A stretch of 64,000 nucleotides of DNA from assembly GCA_900768185.1 (NCBI GenBank), contig CAAGCB010000004.1:62001-126000 (forward strand), given 5' to 3'. This DNA is from Alphaproteobacteria bacterium. Lineage in GTDB: Bacteria; Pseudomonadota; Alphaproteobacteria; CAAGCB01; CAG-977. Made by a program: the position numbers and the translations under genes. The first letter of the stretch is position 1, and each line of letters begins with the position of its first letter. Below the pieces are notes generated by a model that was not told the origin of the DNA, made no database searches, and worked only from the letters and a program-made list of their open reading frames with translations. Below are positions 50,994 to 59,240 of the stretch, piece after piece.

Positions 50994-53766
50994 CGGTGTT
51001 CTCCGTCATTTCTTTTGCGTCAATCGATTCCGCCGAATTTTCGCTTTCGGGCGCATCTTCGGCATTATCCGGTGTTTCAAGCGATTCCTCGTCATCGTAA
51101 TCTTCGATACAAGTTGCGGAAACAACGTGTTCGGCATCGTTCAAGCGGAACATGATTACGCCCATCGTATTGCGTCCGGCGATGCGAACGTCTTTGATCG
51201 GCATGCGAATCAACTTGCCGGCATCGGTCACAAGCATGACATGCGCCATATCGGTCACGGGGAACGAGGCGACGACACAGTCTTTGCGTTTTGTGTTGTC
51301 GATATTCGTGACGCCCTGCCCGCCGCGCCCCGTAATGCGGTATTCGTAGGCGGAAGTGCGCTTGCCGTAGCCGCTGTCGGTAACGGTCAGGATAAATTCC
51401 TCTTCTTCCTGCATCTTTTTAAATTCATCGTCGGACAGCGTCAGCGTGGTGGACGATTCAATGTCGTCGGTTGTCGAACCGTCGTCGTTTTCATCGGAAC
51501 GGCGCAAAGCTTTTGCCATTTTCAGATAGGCATACCGTTTTTCCATATCGGCTTCGGTATGGCGCAGAACGGACATTGAAATCACTTCGTCATTTGCGCC
51601 CAAGCGAATGCCGCGAACGCCCGTCGACGTGCGTCCCGAAAAAACACGAACTTCGGAAACGGGGAATCGAATGGATTTGCCCGCTTTCGCCGCCAACAAA
51701 ACGTCCTGTTCGTCGGTGCAGATTTTGACATCGATCAAGGTGTCGCCTTCGTCCAGTTTCATTGCGATTTTACCGTTGGCTTTGACGTCAACGAAATCGG
51801 ACAGTTTATTACGGCGGACGTTGCCTGAACGGGTCGCGAACATCACGTCCAGATTTTCGCATTCGGTTTCGTTTTCCGGCAGCTGCATAATCGTGGTAAT
51901 GCGTTCGTCCTGTTTTAGCGGCAACAAATTGATCAAAGCTTTCCCCGTTGATTGCGGAGAACCGATCGGCAGGCGATAAACTTTCATTTTATAAACCAGT
52001 CCCGCGTTCGAGAAGAACAGAACCGGCGTGTGCGTGCTGGCGACAAACAGATTGGTGATGTAATCTTCTTCGTGCGTATTCATGCCCGTGCGACCTTTGC
52101 CGCCGCGTTTTTGCGCGCGATAGGCGGATAACGGAACGCGCTTGATGTAGCCCGTGTTTGTCACGGTCACGACCATGTCTTCGCGCTGAATCAGATCTTC
52201 GATATCGTGTTCGAATTCGACTTCTTCAATCGTGGTGCGGCGCGGAGTGGCGAATTCCTCTTTCACGGCGATAAATTCGTCGCGCATAATGCCGTACAGC
52301 TTTTCACGCGAAGCCAAAATGGACAACAGTTCCTTGATCAAGGAACCCAATTCTCGCAATTCGTTGTGAATCTTGTCGCGTTCCAAGCCCGTCAAACGAT
52401 GCAAACGCAAATCCAAAATCGCGTCAGCCTGCTTGTCGGACAGCATGCACATGCCGTCGACGGCTTCGTATTCGGGATCGTCGATCAAATCGATCAGCGG
52501 CACGATTTCGCGCGCGTTCCAAGACCGTTTCATCAACTCTTCTTTAGCGGCGGGACGGTTCGGCGCTTTGCGAATCAATTCAATGACGGGATCGAGGTTT
52601 TCGACAGCCAAAGCCAAACCGACCAACAAATGCGCGCGGTCACGGGCTTTGCCCAAATCAAAAATCGTTCTGCGGCGAATGACTTCTTCACGGAAAGAAA
52701 TGAACGCGGCAATCATTTCGCGCAGGTTCATCAGTTGCGGACGACCGGCGTTCAGCGCAATCATATTCGCGCCGAAACTGGTCTGCAACGCCGTATAGCG
52801 GAACAGTTGGTTCAAAATGATTTCGGGGTGGAAATCGCGTTTGACTTCAATCACGACGCGAATTCCCTGACGATCCGTTTCGTCGCGGACGTCGGCGATG
52901 CCTTCGATCACCTTGTCGCGCACCAGTTCCGCGATGCGGGAAATCGTGGCGGCTTTGTTCACCTGATAAGGAATTTCCGTCACGATGATCGCCCAGCGGT
53001 CTTTGCGGATTTCCTCGATGTGCGTTTTGGCGCGCATCACGATGGATCCCCTGCCCGTCAGTTCGGTCGAACGCGATCCGGATCGCCCTAAAATCAAGCC
53101 GCCCGTCGGAAAATCGGGTCCCGGAACAATGGACAGCAGTTCTTCGTCCGTAACGTCGGGATTGTCAACCATGGCAATCGCGGCATCAATGACTTCGCCG
53201 GGATTGTGGGGCGGAATGTTTGTCGCCATGCCGACGGCGATGCCCCCCGCTCCGTTAACAAGAATATTCGGAAAACGCGCGGGCAAAACGACCGGTTCCC
53301 GTACCGTTTCGTCATAGTTCGGCATAAAGTTGACGGTATCTTTGTCAATATCGTCCAACAGATTGTGCGATGCCGGAGCCAAACGCGCTTCGGTGTAACG
53401 CATGGCGGCGGGAGGATCGCCGTCAATGGAACCGAAATTCCCCTGCGACGAAATCAGCGGAACGCTCATGGAAAAATCCTGCGCCATACGCACCATGGCG
53501 TCGTAAATCGCCGCGTCGCCGTGGGGGTGGTATTTCCCCATCACGTCACCGACGATGCGGGCGGATTTTCTGAACGGTTTGTTATAATCGTAACCGCTTT
53601 CGTGCATCGCGTACAAGATGCGGCGATGCACGGGTTTCAGCCCGTCGCGAACATCGGGCAAGGCGCGCGACACGATAACGCTCATCGCATAGTCCAGATA
53701 GGACCGTCTCATTTCTTCTTCGATACCGACAACGACGGTAGAAGAATCGTTCACAGTATTTTCCAC
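50986..53766 (-). CDS. gyrA: DNA gyrase subunit A
   Basis: GyrA with GyrB introduces negative supercoils. The breakage-reunion domain contains the catalytic Tyr in PPAAMRYTEARLA. The quinolone-determining segment YHPHGDAAIYDAM has Ala at the position of E. coli Ser83 and keeps Asp at 87. The GyrA box QKRGGKG near the start of the C-terminal propeller identifies gyrase. An acidic insertion (RRSDENDDGSTTDDIESS) interrupts the propeller, and the C-terminal 35 residues are a Glu/Asp tail. At 926 residues it is full length. GTG start with AGGA at 8 bases. It leads the operon with coaD and the isomerase. Confidence 0.97.
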   Translation of the reverse strand: MENTVNDSSTVVVGIEEEMRRSYLDYAMSVIVSRALPDVRDGLKPVHRRILYAMHESGYDYNKPFRKSARIVGDVMGKYHPHGDAAIYDAMVRMAQDFSMSVPLISSQGNFGSIDGDPPAAMRYTEARLAPASHNLLDDIDKDTVNFMPNYDETVREPVVLPARFPNILVNGAGGIAVGMATNIPPHNPGEVIDAAIAMVDNPDVTDEELLSIVPGPDFPTGGLILGRSGSRSTELTGRGSIVMRAKTHIEEIRKDRWAIIVTEIPYQVNKAATISRIAELVRDKVIEGIADVRDETDRQGIRVVIEVKRDFHPEIILNQLFRYTALQTSFGANMIALNAGRPQLMNLREMIAAFISFREEVIRRRTIFDLGKARDRAHLLVGLALAVENLDPVIELIRKAPNRPAAKEELMKRSWNAREIVPLIDLIDDPEYEAVDGMCMLSDKQADAILDLRLHRLTGLERDKIHNELRELGSLIKELLSILASREKLYGIMRDEFIAVKEEFATPRRTTIEEVEFEHDIEDLIQREDMVVTVTNTGYIKRVPLSAYRAQKRGGKGRTGMNTHEEDYITNLFVASTHTPVLFFSNAGLVYKMKVYRLPIGSPQSTGKALINLLPLKQDERITTIMQLPENETECENLDVMFATRSGNVRRNKLSDFVDVKANGKIAMKLDEGDTLIDVKICTDEQDVLLAAKAGKSIRFPVSEVRVFSGRTSTGVRGIRLGANDEVISMSVLRHTEADMEKRYAYLKMAKALRRSDENDDGSTTDDIESSTTLTLSDDEFKKMQEEEEFILTVTDSGYGKRTSAYEYRITGRGGQGVTNIDNTKRKDCVVASFPVTDMAHVMLVTDAGKLIRMPIKDVRIAGRNTMGVIMFRLNDAEHVVSATCIEDYDDEESLETPDNAEDAPESENSAESIDAKEMTENTDA

Positions 53767-53813
53767 AGCGTCAATCCTGTTTAAATTGAAGGAAAGTTTT
53801 TAAAATCAGCCGA

Positions 53814-54290
53814 TCAGAACGGAATTTCGTCGTCAAAACCGCCGTTATCGGCAGGTTTCGTATCCCAACCGGACGAAGCGGACGGCGCGTCAAAGCCCGC
53901 GGAAGCTCCGCCGAAAGAGGAATCGGACGAAGAACCGCCGCGGCTGTCCAACAAGGTCATTTCACCGCTGTAATTTCCCAAAACGACTTCGGTCGTGTAT
54001 TTTTCGACGCCGTTTCCGTCAGTGTATTTGCGGGTTTGAAGCGATCCTTCGACATACAGTTTCGTCCCCTTTTTCACATAGCGTTCGGCAATTCCCGCCA
54101 ATCCGGCGTTAAAGATGACGACGCGGTGCCATTCCGTTTTTTCTTTGCGTTCCCCGCTGTTTTTATCTTTCCATGTGTCGGACGTGGCGATCGTCAGGTT
54201 GACGATTTTTCTGCCGTCCGCCGATTGACGGATTTCGGGGTCTTTGCCGACGTTGCCGATTAAGATGACCTTGTTAACGCTTCCAGCCAT
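53814..54290 (-). CDS. ssb: Single-stranded DNA-binding protein
   Basis: SSB coats single-stranded DNA in replication and repair. The OB-fold begins NKVILIGNVGKDPEIRQSAD and includes WHRVVIFNAGLAGIAERYVK and YVEGSLQTRKYTD. A Gly/Ser-rich linker leads to the acidic tip DDEIPF, which binds partner proteins. At 158 residues it is standard. AGGA precedes the ATG. It lies 47 bases upstream of gyrA on the same strand and may contribute transcription to it. No GTTC-N7-GTTC SOS box is seen in the upstream region. Confidence 0.97.
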   Translation of the reverse strand: MAGSVNKVILIGNVGKDPEIRQSADGRKIVNLTIATSDTWKDKNSGERKEKTEWHRVVIFNAGLAGIAERYVKKGTKLYVEGSLQTRKYTDGNGVEKYTTEVVLGNYSGEMTLLDSRGGSSSDSSFGGASAGFDAPSASSGWDTKPADNGGFDDEIPF

Positions 54291-54586
54291 AATGATATCC
54301 TATTCTATTAAGAGGGTCGAAAAGTTATCCCTTTTTACACCGATTGCCCGCGAAAGGAAAGCTTTTCTTTTCACACCGCCTGCCAAAAAGCATTTTTTTA
54401 TGTTTTTCAACATGATTTAAGCTGTTTTGAAATGCTTGCTTTACCATGTTAAAGTGGGATAAGCGCTTTCGGCGGCGACTGTTCCCTCTTGTCATATAAA
54501 CAAAGTCAATTTTACCTTGACTTTTCGGCGGCGAAGATTTTTTATACACCCTCAGTTAGGTTTAAAGCTTTCAGAAAGGAAAAATA
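54291..54586. other. Divergent intergenic region between ssb and the acyl-CoA synthetase gene
   Basis: This is AT-rich and noncoding. A possible plus-strand promoter is TTGACT (54517-54522), an 18-base spacer and TTTATA. No convincing minus-strand promoter for ssb stands out. Confidence 0.4.
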
Positions 54587-56668
54587 ATGTCTTTAAGCAC
54601 ATTCTTTAACCCCCGTTCCGTCGCCGTAGTCGGTGTTTCCGCCGATGAATCGAAGCTGGGCGCGGTCGTTTTCAAAAACTTGATCGAAGCCGGATTTGAA
54701 GGAACGCTGTACGGTGTCAACCCGAAACTGGCGGGACAGGAATTGAAAGGCAAAAAATGTTTTGCTTCCGTCCGCGACATTCCCGAACCCGTCGATCTGG
54801 TCGTCTTGCTGGTTCCCGCGCGTTTCTGCGAAGCCGCCGTTGACGACGCGATCGCGAACGGCGCGAAGAATGTCAGCATCATCACCGCGGGTTTCGGCGA
54901 AGCGGGACACAAGGATTTGGAAATGAGCATCGCCAAAAAATGTTTGGACGCGGGCATCAACCTGCTGGGACCGAACTGCTTGGGACATATTTCCACGTTT
55001 GACAAACTGAACGCCAGCTTTGCGCCGTGCTTCCCCCTGCAGGGTAACGTCGCCTTTATTTCGCAGTCGGGCGCGTACTGCTCGGCGATTTTGGACTGGG
55101 CGGAAGAAAAAGGCATCGGTTTTTCGCACTTCATTTCCATCGGCAACAAAGCCGACTTGAACGAAGCGTCCCTGCTGGAAGCCATTCAGCACGACGAAAA
55201 CACAAAAGCGTTCGTTTTCTATCTGGAAGGATTGAAAAAGGGTCAGGAATTCCTGCGCGTTTTGAAAGAAGTCAGCAAAACGAAACCCTGCGTCATCATG
55301 GAACCGGGCAAATCCTCCAAAGCGCAGGCGGCGAGCTTGTCCCACACGGGGTCGTTGGCTCCGAACTATCGCGTTTTGGAAATCGCTTTGCAGCGCAGCG
55401 GCGCGATTCAGGTCTATACGACGCGTGAACTGTTCGGCGCGCTGGAATTGTTGCAGCACGTCAACCACACGGACTTTTCGGGTTCCGTCGGCATTCTGAC
55501 GAACGCGGGCGGCGTCGGTGTTCTGTCTTCCGACCTGTGCGAAGAAGCGCATTTGGATTTGGCGCGTCCGTCCGAAGCCACGATTGAAAAACTGCGCGCG
55601 GTTCTGACGGCGGAAGCGTCCGTCGGCAATCCGATTGACGTTGTCGGCGACGCAAAAGCCGACCGTTATGAAAACGCTCTGCGCGTTTTGTGCGAATCCG
55701 GCGAATACAAGAACATCATCGTTCTGTTGACCCCGCAGATGTCCACGGAACCCACGGAAACCGCCGAAGCCGTCGTCAAATTGGCGAAAGAATACAAAAA
55801 CGTCAACATCTTCTGTTCGTTCATCGGCGGTCAGCGCGTCCGCGAAGCCGTCAACCTGCTGAAAGCGGCGAACGTCTTGGCGTACGACTACCCGACGGAC
55901 TGCATCCGTTTGCTGGGATTGATGAAAGCGCAGATGGCGTTCAAGGGCATGCCCGAAGTCAAAGCCGAATTGCGCGAAGTCCCCGCCGAAATCCGCGAAG
56001 ACGTCAAAAAAGCGGTCGCCGACGGTCTGGCCTCCCTGCCCCAGTCCACGATGAACAAAATCATGGACCATTACGGCATCGACTATCCGAAATGCGGCAA
56101 CTTCACCGACAAAGCGGAAGCTCTGGCTTTCTGCAAAAAGCTGTTCCCCGCTCCCGTCGTGTTGAAACTGTCCGCTCCGGACGCTTTGCATAAAACGGAA
56201 ATGAAGGGTATTTACCTGAACATTGACGACGAAGCGAAGTTCAACGCCGCGTTTGACGAACTGACTGCGACGATTGCCAAATTCCAGCTGAAGAACGCCA
56301 GCGTTCTGATTCAGGAAATGATTGTCAAAGCCACCGAAACGATTATCGGCGTGAATTCCGACAAAAACTTCGGTCGCGTGATGATTTTCGGCACGGGCGG
56401 CATCTATACGGAAGTTATGCGCGACACCACGATGCGCATTTTGCCCGCGAACGACTTTGACGCGATGATCAAAGAAACCAAAGTCGGCACGATTTTGAAC
56501 GGCGTCCGCGGCGAAGAACCCAAAGCGGTAGGACCTTTGGCGGAAACGCTGAAGAAAGTTCAGGAATTGGTTTTGGAAATCCCCGAAATCAAATCCATCG
56601 ACGGCAACCCCGTTTTGGTCACCAAAGACCGCGCGGTTGTCGTGGACTTCAAGATGTTGCTGAAATAA
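54587..56668 (+). CDS. Acyl-CoA (acetyl-CoA) synthetase, ADP-forming, alpha-beta fusion
   Basis: This enzyme converts acyl-CoA, ADP and phosphate to acid, CoA and ATP, conserving energy in fermentation. The CoA-binding Rossmann domain begins FFNPRSVAVVGVSADESKLG. LLGPNCLGHIS and AFISQSGAYCSAILDWAEE follow. The phosphorylated His is expected in ASLSHTGSLAPNY. The C-terminal ATP-grasp part includes VVLKLSAPDALHKTEMKGIY and MIFGTGGIYTEVMRD. At 693 residues it is the fused alpha-beta form. AGAAAGGA precedes the ATG. It is monocistronic with a strong terminator. Acetate is the likeliest product, but other acids are possible. Confidence 0.93.
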   Translation: MSLSTFFNPRSVAVVGVSADESKLGAVVFKNLIEAGFEGTLYGVNPKLAGQELKGKKCFASVRDIPEPVDLVVLLVPARFCEAAVDDAIANGAKNVSIITAGFGEAGHKDLEMSIAKKCLDAGINLLGPNCLGHISTFDKLNASFAPCFPLQGNVAFISQSGAYCSAILDWAEEKGIGFSHFISIGNKADLNEASLLEAIQHDENTKAFVFYLEGLKKGQEFLRVLKEVSKTKPCVIMEPGKSSKAQAASLSHTGSLAPNYRVLEIALQRSGAIQVYTTRELFGALELLQHVNHTDFSGSVGILTNAGGVGVLSSDLCEEAHLDLARPSEATIEKLRAVLTAEASVGNPIDVVGDAKADRYENALRVLCESGEYKNIIVLLTPQMSTEPTETAEAVVKLAKEYKNVNIFCSFIGGQRVREAVNLLKAANVLAYDYPTDCIRLLGLMKAQMAFKGMPEVKAELREVPAEIREDVKKAVADGLASLPQSTMNKIMDHYGIDYPKCGNFTDKAEALAFCKKLFPAPVVLKLSAPDALHKTEMKGIYLNIDDEAKFNAAFDELTATIAKFQLKNASVLIQEMIVKATETIIGVNSDKNFGRVMIFGTGGIYTEVMRDTTMRILPANDFDAMIKETKVGTILNGVRGEEPKAVGPLAETLKKVQELVLEIPEIKSIDGNPVLVTKDRAVVVDFKMLLK

Positions 56669-56686
56669 TCAGCACAAACGATTGCA

Positions 56687-56720
56687 AAAGAGCCGCTCAA
56701 CCGAGCGGCTCTTTTTTTTT
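56687..56720 (+). terminator. Terminator of the acyl-CoA synthetase gene
   Basis: A perfect 11-bp stem AAGAGCCGCTC/GAGCGGCTCTT with a 4-base loop and nine Ts. Confidence 0.93.
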
Positions 56721-56922
56721 GCAGAAGCTGAATTATCCAAAAATTCAGTTGTCGCAAAATTTGCGACAACCGCCGCCGACGGCAAAACCAGACGCAGGTT
56801 CCGTTTTTCATCATCAAGCTGTCGAAAAAGCGACGAGCGAGTATAAAAAATATCAAGCAAAAACGCTCAGTTCCGTTGAACGCGATTTCCTGTCCGCTTT
56901 AAAAGCGTTACCGAAAAAATAA
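56721..56922 (+). pseudogene. Decayed RhuM-family gene fragment
   Basis: Two pieces in different frames look like the family of RhuM proteins, found in genomic islands and near restriction loci. The first 21 codons read AELSKNSVVAKFATTAADGK, the conserved RhuM segment. After that the frame is lost. A second frame then reads EKATSEYKKYQAKTLSSVER and ends KALPKK, like the family C-terminus. The central 200 or more residues and the N-terminal part are missing. So it is a relic with a large internal deletion and a frame change. It lies directly against the T-run of the preceding terminator, which may mark the edge of a lost island. Confidence 0.65.
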
Positions 56923-56936
56923 ATACTGCCTAATAC

Positions 56937-56966
56937 AAAAGAGCCGCTTAAAAGCGGATCTTTCTG
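56937..56966. terminator. Terminator of the zinc-ribbon/DUF805 gene
   Basis: Hairpin AGCCGCTT/AAGCGGAT flanked by A-rich and T-rich runs, so it could work in both directions. It is two bases from the minus-strand gene's stop. Confidence 0.7.
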
Positions 56967-56968
56967 TA

Positions 56969-57718
56969 TTAATTATTTGATAATTTTGTTATAATAGCAG
57001 TCATAATTGCCGCTGCAATTATAAGTAACGCACATCCGTCTTTAATCGAAAATACTTCTGCATCCGCCTGTTTTTCAGCGTCTTCCAGATTTTCTTTATT
57101 TTCGTTCTTTTCATCAATAAACTCATCTTCTTCCTGTCTAAATTTTTCTCCCGGGAGAAACATAACATAGGCTGTGTAGAAAATAAAAACAATAATTCCG
57201 ATCAATTTTATTCCATCTTCATCTCCATCCATTAAGATACCGCAAGTTGGCGGAATCAGCATTACCCAAAGAGAAACGCCTAAGTCTTTCAATCTTTTTA
57301 CATACGAAGCGCATAACAACCAAACAAAGGCAATAAACCATGGAATTACAATTATTTCAGATAACAGCTTGGAAATTCCGTAAAGAAAAACAGGAATTCC
57401 AGATGAAAGATAAATAATCAAACGCGCATAAAAAAATTCCAATCTGGAATATGTTCCATTGAATAAAAAATATTCTTTAATGTCTTTTGAAAAGAATTTT
57501 TTGCACATTTTCTGAAAACTGACGTGTCCGTCAACGCAGTTTGAATAATCGTCATTTTCAGAATAAACAGAATTTTCAACACAATATTCTGTATTTTCTT
57601 CATTTGAAACAGCTTTGGCGATATCCTCTTCGTCATCTATAAAATTGACAGGATTTCCGCAATACATACAGAATTTTGCATTGTTTTGAATCCGCTTCCC
57701 GCAGTTTGAACAAAACAC
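56969..57718 (-). CDS. Zinc-ribbon plus DUF805-like membrane protein
   Basis: The N-terminal 20 residues form a zinc ribbon: FCSNCGKRIQNNAKFCMYCG with Cys3, Cys6, Cys17 and Cys20. An acidic linker follows, then a DUF805-like membrane part with YFLFNGTYSRLEFFYARL, VKRLKDLGVSLWVMLIP and about four hydrophobic helices. A charged segment (DEKNENKENLEDAEKQ) and one more C-terminal helix (CALLIIAAAIMTAIITKL) complete it. Codon and base use are clearly AT-richer than in neighbours, suggesting transfer. It lies two bases after the 197-residue protein gene, so they are co-transcribed. Function unknown. Confidence 0.8.
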   Translation of the reverse strand: MFCSNCGKRIQNNAKFCMYCGNPVNFIDDEEDIAKAVSNEENTEYCVENSVYSENDDYSNCVDGHVSFQKMCKKFFSKDIKEYFLFNGTYSRLEFFYARLIIYLSSGIPVFLYGISKLLSEIIVIPWFIAFVWLLCASYVKRLKDLGVSLWVMLIPPTCGILMDGDEDGIKLIGIIVFIFYTAYVMFLPGEKFRQEEDEFIDEKNENKENLEDAEKQADAEVFSIKDGCALLIIAAAIMTAIITKLSNN

Positions 57719-57719
57719 C

Positions 57720-58313
57720 TTATTTATCCTCTTTATTGCTTATCAGTTTAATTTCTTCATTTTTGGGCAGAGCTTTCTTCTCTTTTTCATCGGGCGTCAT
57801 TGCCGCACATAGTGTAGTTGCCGCTGTTATCGCTTGCGAAGCGGTTATTCCGGCCTGCATTCCCCCGCCCAAAGCCGCCAAGCCGCTGGTCGTCGCCGCC
57901 GCTCCTGCCGTTCCCGTTGCAGACAGCGCAGATGTCAACCCGGAAGCCGCCACATTCCCAATGGCAAACCCCACAGCGGCTTTGCCAATAACTTTTCCGT
58001 ATTTTTCGGCTGCAGTTATTGTTTCGGGTGAAGCATCGCACAATTCGCATACTTTTTTTGTCACCCCACCCGTTATATCGCCCGCTAAGTTAACACCACC
58101 ATCAATCACATCTTCCGCAAAATTAGATACAGGAACAGAAACATCATTTATCGCATCAGATATCTGATTACTGAATTTTTGAAGAGATTTTTTATTCTCC
58201 GGATTGTCTATGAAGTCCGCGGTTACATAACACACAGCTTTTTGTGCCGCATCAACAGTGATACAGGACAATTTGATAAGATTTTTTGTTAATTTTCCGA
58301 ACGTAAACGCCAT
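57720..58313 (-). CDS. Unknown protein with Gly/Ala-rich hydrophobic segment
   Basis: The 197-residue protein starts MAFTFGKLTKNLIKLSCITV with no cleavable signal peptide. A middle part (GGVNLAGDITGGVTKKVCEL) leads to a long Gly/Ala/Thr-rich hydrophobic stretch (about residues 105-170, for example AAVGFAIGNVAASGLTSALS). Such stretches occur in membrane-active or pore-forming proteins and in phage/secretion proteins. The C-terminus is charged. It is the first gene of the AT-rich pair with the zinc-ribbon protein. No family recognised. A toxin-like role is possible but unproven. Confidence 0.6.
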   Translation of the reverse strand: MAFTFGKLTKNLIKLSCITVDAAQKAVCYVTADFIDNPENKKSLQKFSNQISDAINDVSVPVSNFAEDVIDGGVNLAGDITGGVTKKVCELCDASPETITAAEKYGKVIGKAAVGFAIGNVAASGLTSALSATGTAGAAATTSGLAALGGGMQAGITASQAITAATTLCAAMTPDEKEKKALPKNEEIKLISNKEDK

Positions 58314-58328
58314 AACATACCCCTTTGC

Positions 58329-58356
58329 AAAAAAAAGACCGCCTTTTAAAAGCGGC
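58329..58356 (-). terminator. Minus-strand terminator of a noncoding transcript
   Basis: The stem CCGC/GCGG extended by A-T pairs (TTTTAAAA) is followed on the minus strand by TCTTTTTTTT. No protein gene lies upstream of it on this strand, so it ends an RNA gene. Confidence 0.75.
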
Positions 58357-58556
58357 GCGGGGAGTTCGAAAAATCAACTGTTGCGGTGATCCTTTTGACC
58401 TTTAAAGCATACAGGGTACGCTTCTGAACATACGCCAAAAGCTCCCCGAACCCATAAGGAAATCGGGGATACAGTTCCGTTTTGCGAATACGCGAAACGG
58501 TTTCGATGCCATATCATAGCACCGGCAACAGTCAGAGCTTTTCGACGGCTCCGCGC
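58337..58556 (-). ncRNA. Candidate structured noncoding RNA, 6S-like fold
   Basis: The two ends are complementary over about 34 positions: GCGCGG with CCGCGC, TCGAAAA with TTTTCGA, ACTGTTGC with GCAACAGT, and GGTG with CACC, separated by small bulges. Inside lie at least two stem-loops: CCGTTT(cgcgtattcgc)AAAACGG and TCCCCGA/TCGGGGA. A long closing stem, an open middle and an inner hairpin at about 200 bases recall 6S RNA, which binds RNA polymerase. No primary-sequence signature proves this. A promoter and a terminator on the same strand support a real RNA gene. It could also be a mobile-element relic with inverted ends. Confidence 0.5.
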
Positions 58557-58599
58557 CTCTTTTTCAGGCACTGGCGCGCAAACGTTCATTTGCACGCGT

Positions 58600-58628
58600 A
58601 TAATCAGGATACGTTTTTATCCGCTCAA
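58600..58628 (-). promoter_or_regulatory. Predicted promoter of the noncoding RNA
   Basis: On the minus strand, -35 TTGAGC, a 17-base spacer and -10 GATTAT. The start would be near 58592, about 35 bases before the long stem, in a stretch with the small hairpin GCAAA/TTTGC. Confidence 0.45.
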
Positions 58629-58835
58629 ATAGCAAGAAGTTTTTTATCACTTCGGCGACACGGCGATCCGGAACAGCCGCCGTCTTTCACCGGCATCGCT
58701 TTACCGCGGCGTTGATAACGGCATACGCGCCGCAAAAGTAATCCGTTGTTCCTTGTCGATACGGTTTTATTTTTCACCTGTAAATTTGTTTTAAAATATT
58801 GTATTTTCTTTTTATCGTTTTGAAAGGAAATCGGC

Positions 58836-59240
58836 ATGAACTCGCCAGAAATCAAAGAAATTTTTCAAAATTATCCGATCGGTCTGCTACTGCAAGGGCA
58901 GCCCGACGTTAAGAAAATAGAAAAAAGCCTGAACAAAGGACATTGTTTTGCCGCTTTTGACGGTGACGGCATTGTCGGCGTCTATGTCCTGCGGAATATG
59001 AAAGACGGTTCGGTGGAATTATCCGATATCGCCGTTGTCGAAAGTGCGCGCGGCAAAGGTTTGGGCAAAGCGTTGCTGAACGACGCCATAACGCGCGCCC
59101 GTGCAGACGGATACGACGGACTAAACGCTACGATTAAAATCGACGCCGACGCGCGGATTTTTTTTGAAATAAACGGTTTTTCCGTTGATGCGGACGCGGA
59201 AACGCCGGACGGCTTCACGCGCTTATCCCTGCCCTTGTGA
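58836..59240 (+). CDS. GNAT-family N-acetyltransferase
   Basis: A compact 134-residue acetyltransferase with the acetyl-CoA-binding motif VVESARGKGLGKALLNDAIT after a beta strand (VELSDIAVV). The C-terminal FFEINGFSVDADAETPDGF is typical. The N-terminus (IFQNYPIGLLLQGQPDVKK) may shape the substrate site. AAAGGAAA precedes the ATG. The substrate, protein or small molecule, cannot be predicted. Its stop abuts the stop of the convergent SagB-like gene with no spare base. Confidence 0.88.
   Translation: MNSPEIKEIFQNYPIGLLLQGQPDVKKIEKSLNKGHCFAAFDGDGIVGVYVLRNMKDGSVELSDIAVVESARGKGLGKALLNDAITRARADGYDGLNATIKIDADARIFFEINGFSVDADAETPDGFTRLSLPL

Noticed and set aside
54593..56191. A 532-codon minus-strand frame across the acyl-CoA synthetase gene
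   Set aside because: Antisense shadow of a clear gene; composition is Phe/Arg/Gln-rich and no motif is present.
58482..58855. Small open frames on both strands around the noncoding RNA
   Set aside because: They lack ribosome sites and overlap the paired stem, promoter and terminator of the RNA candidate.
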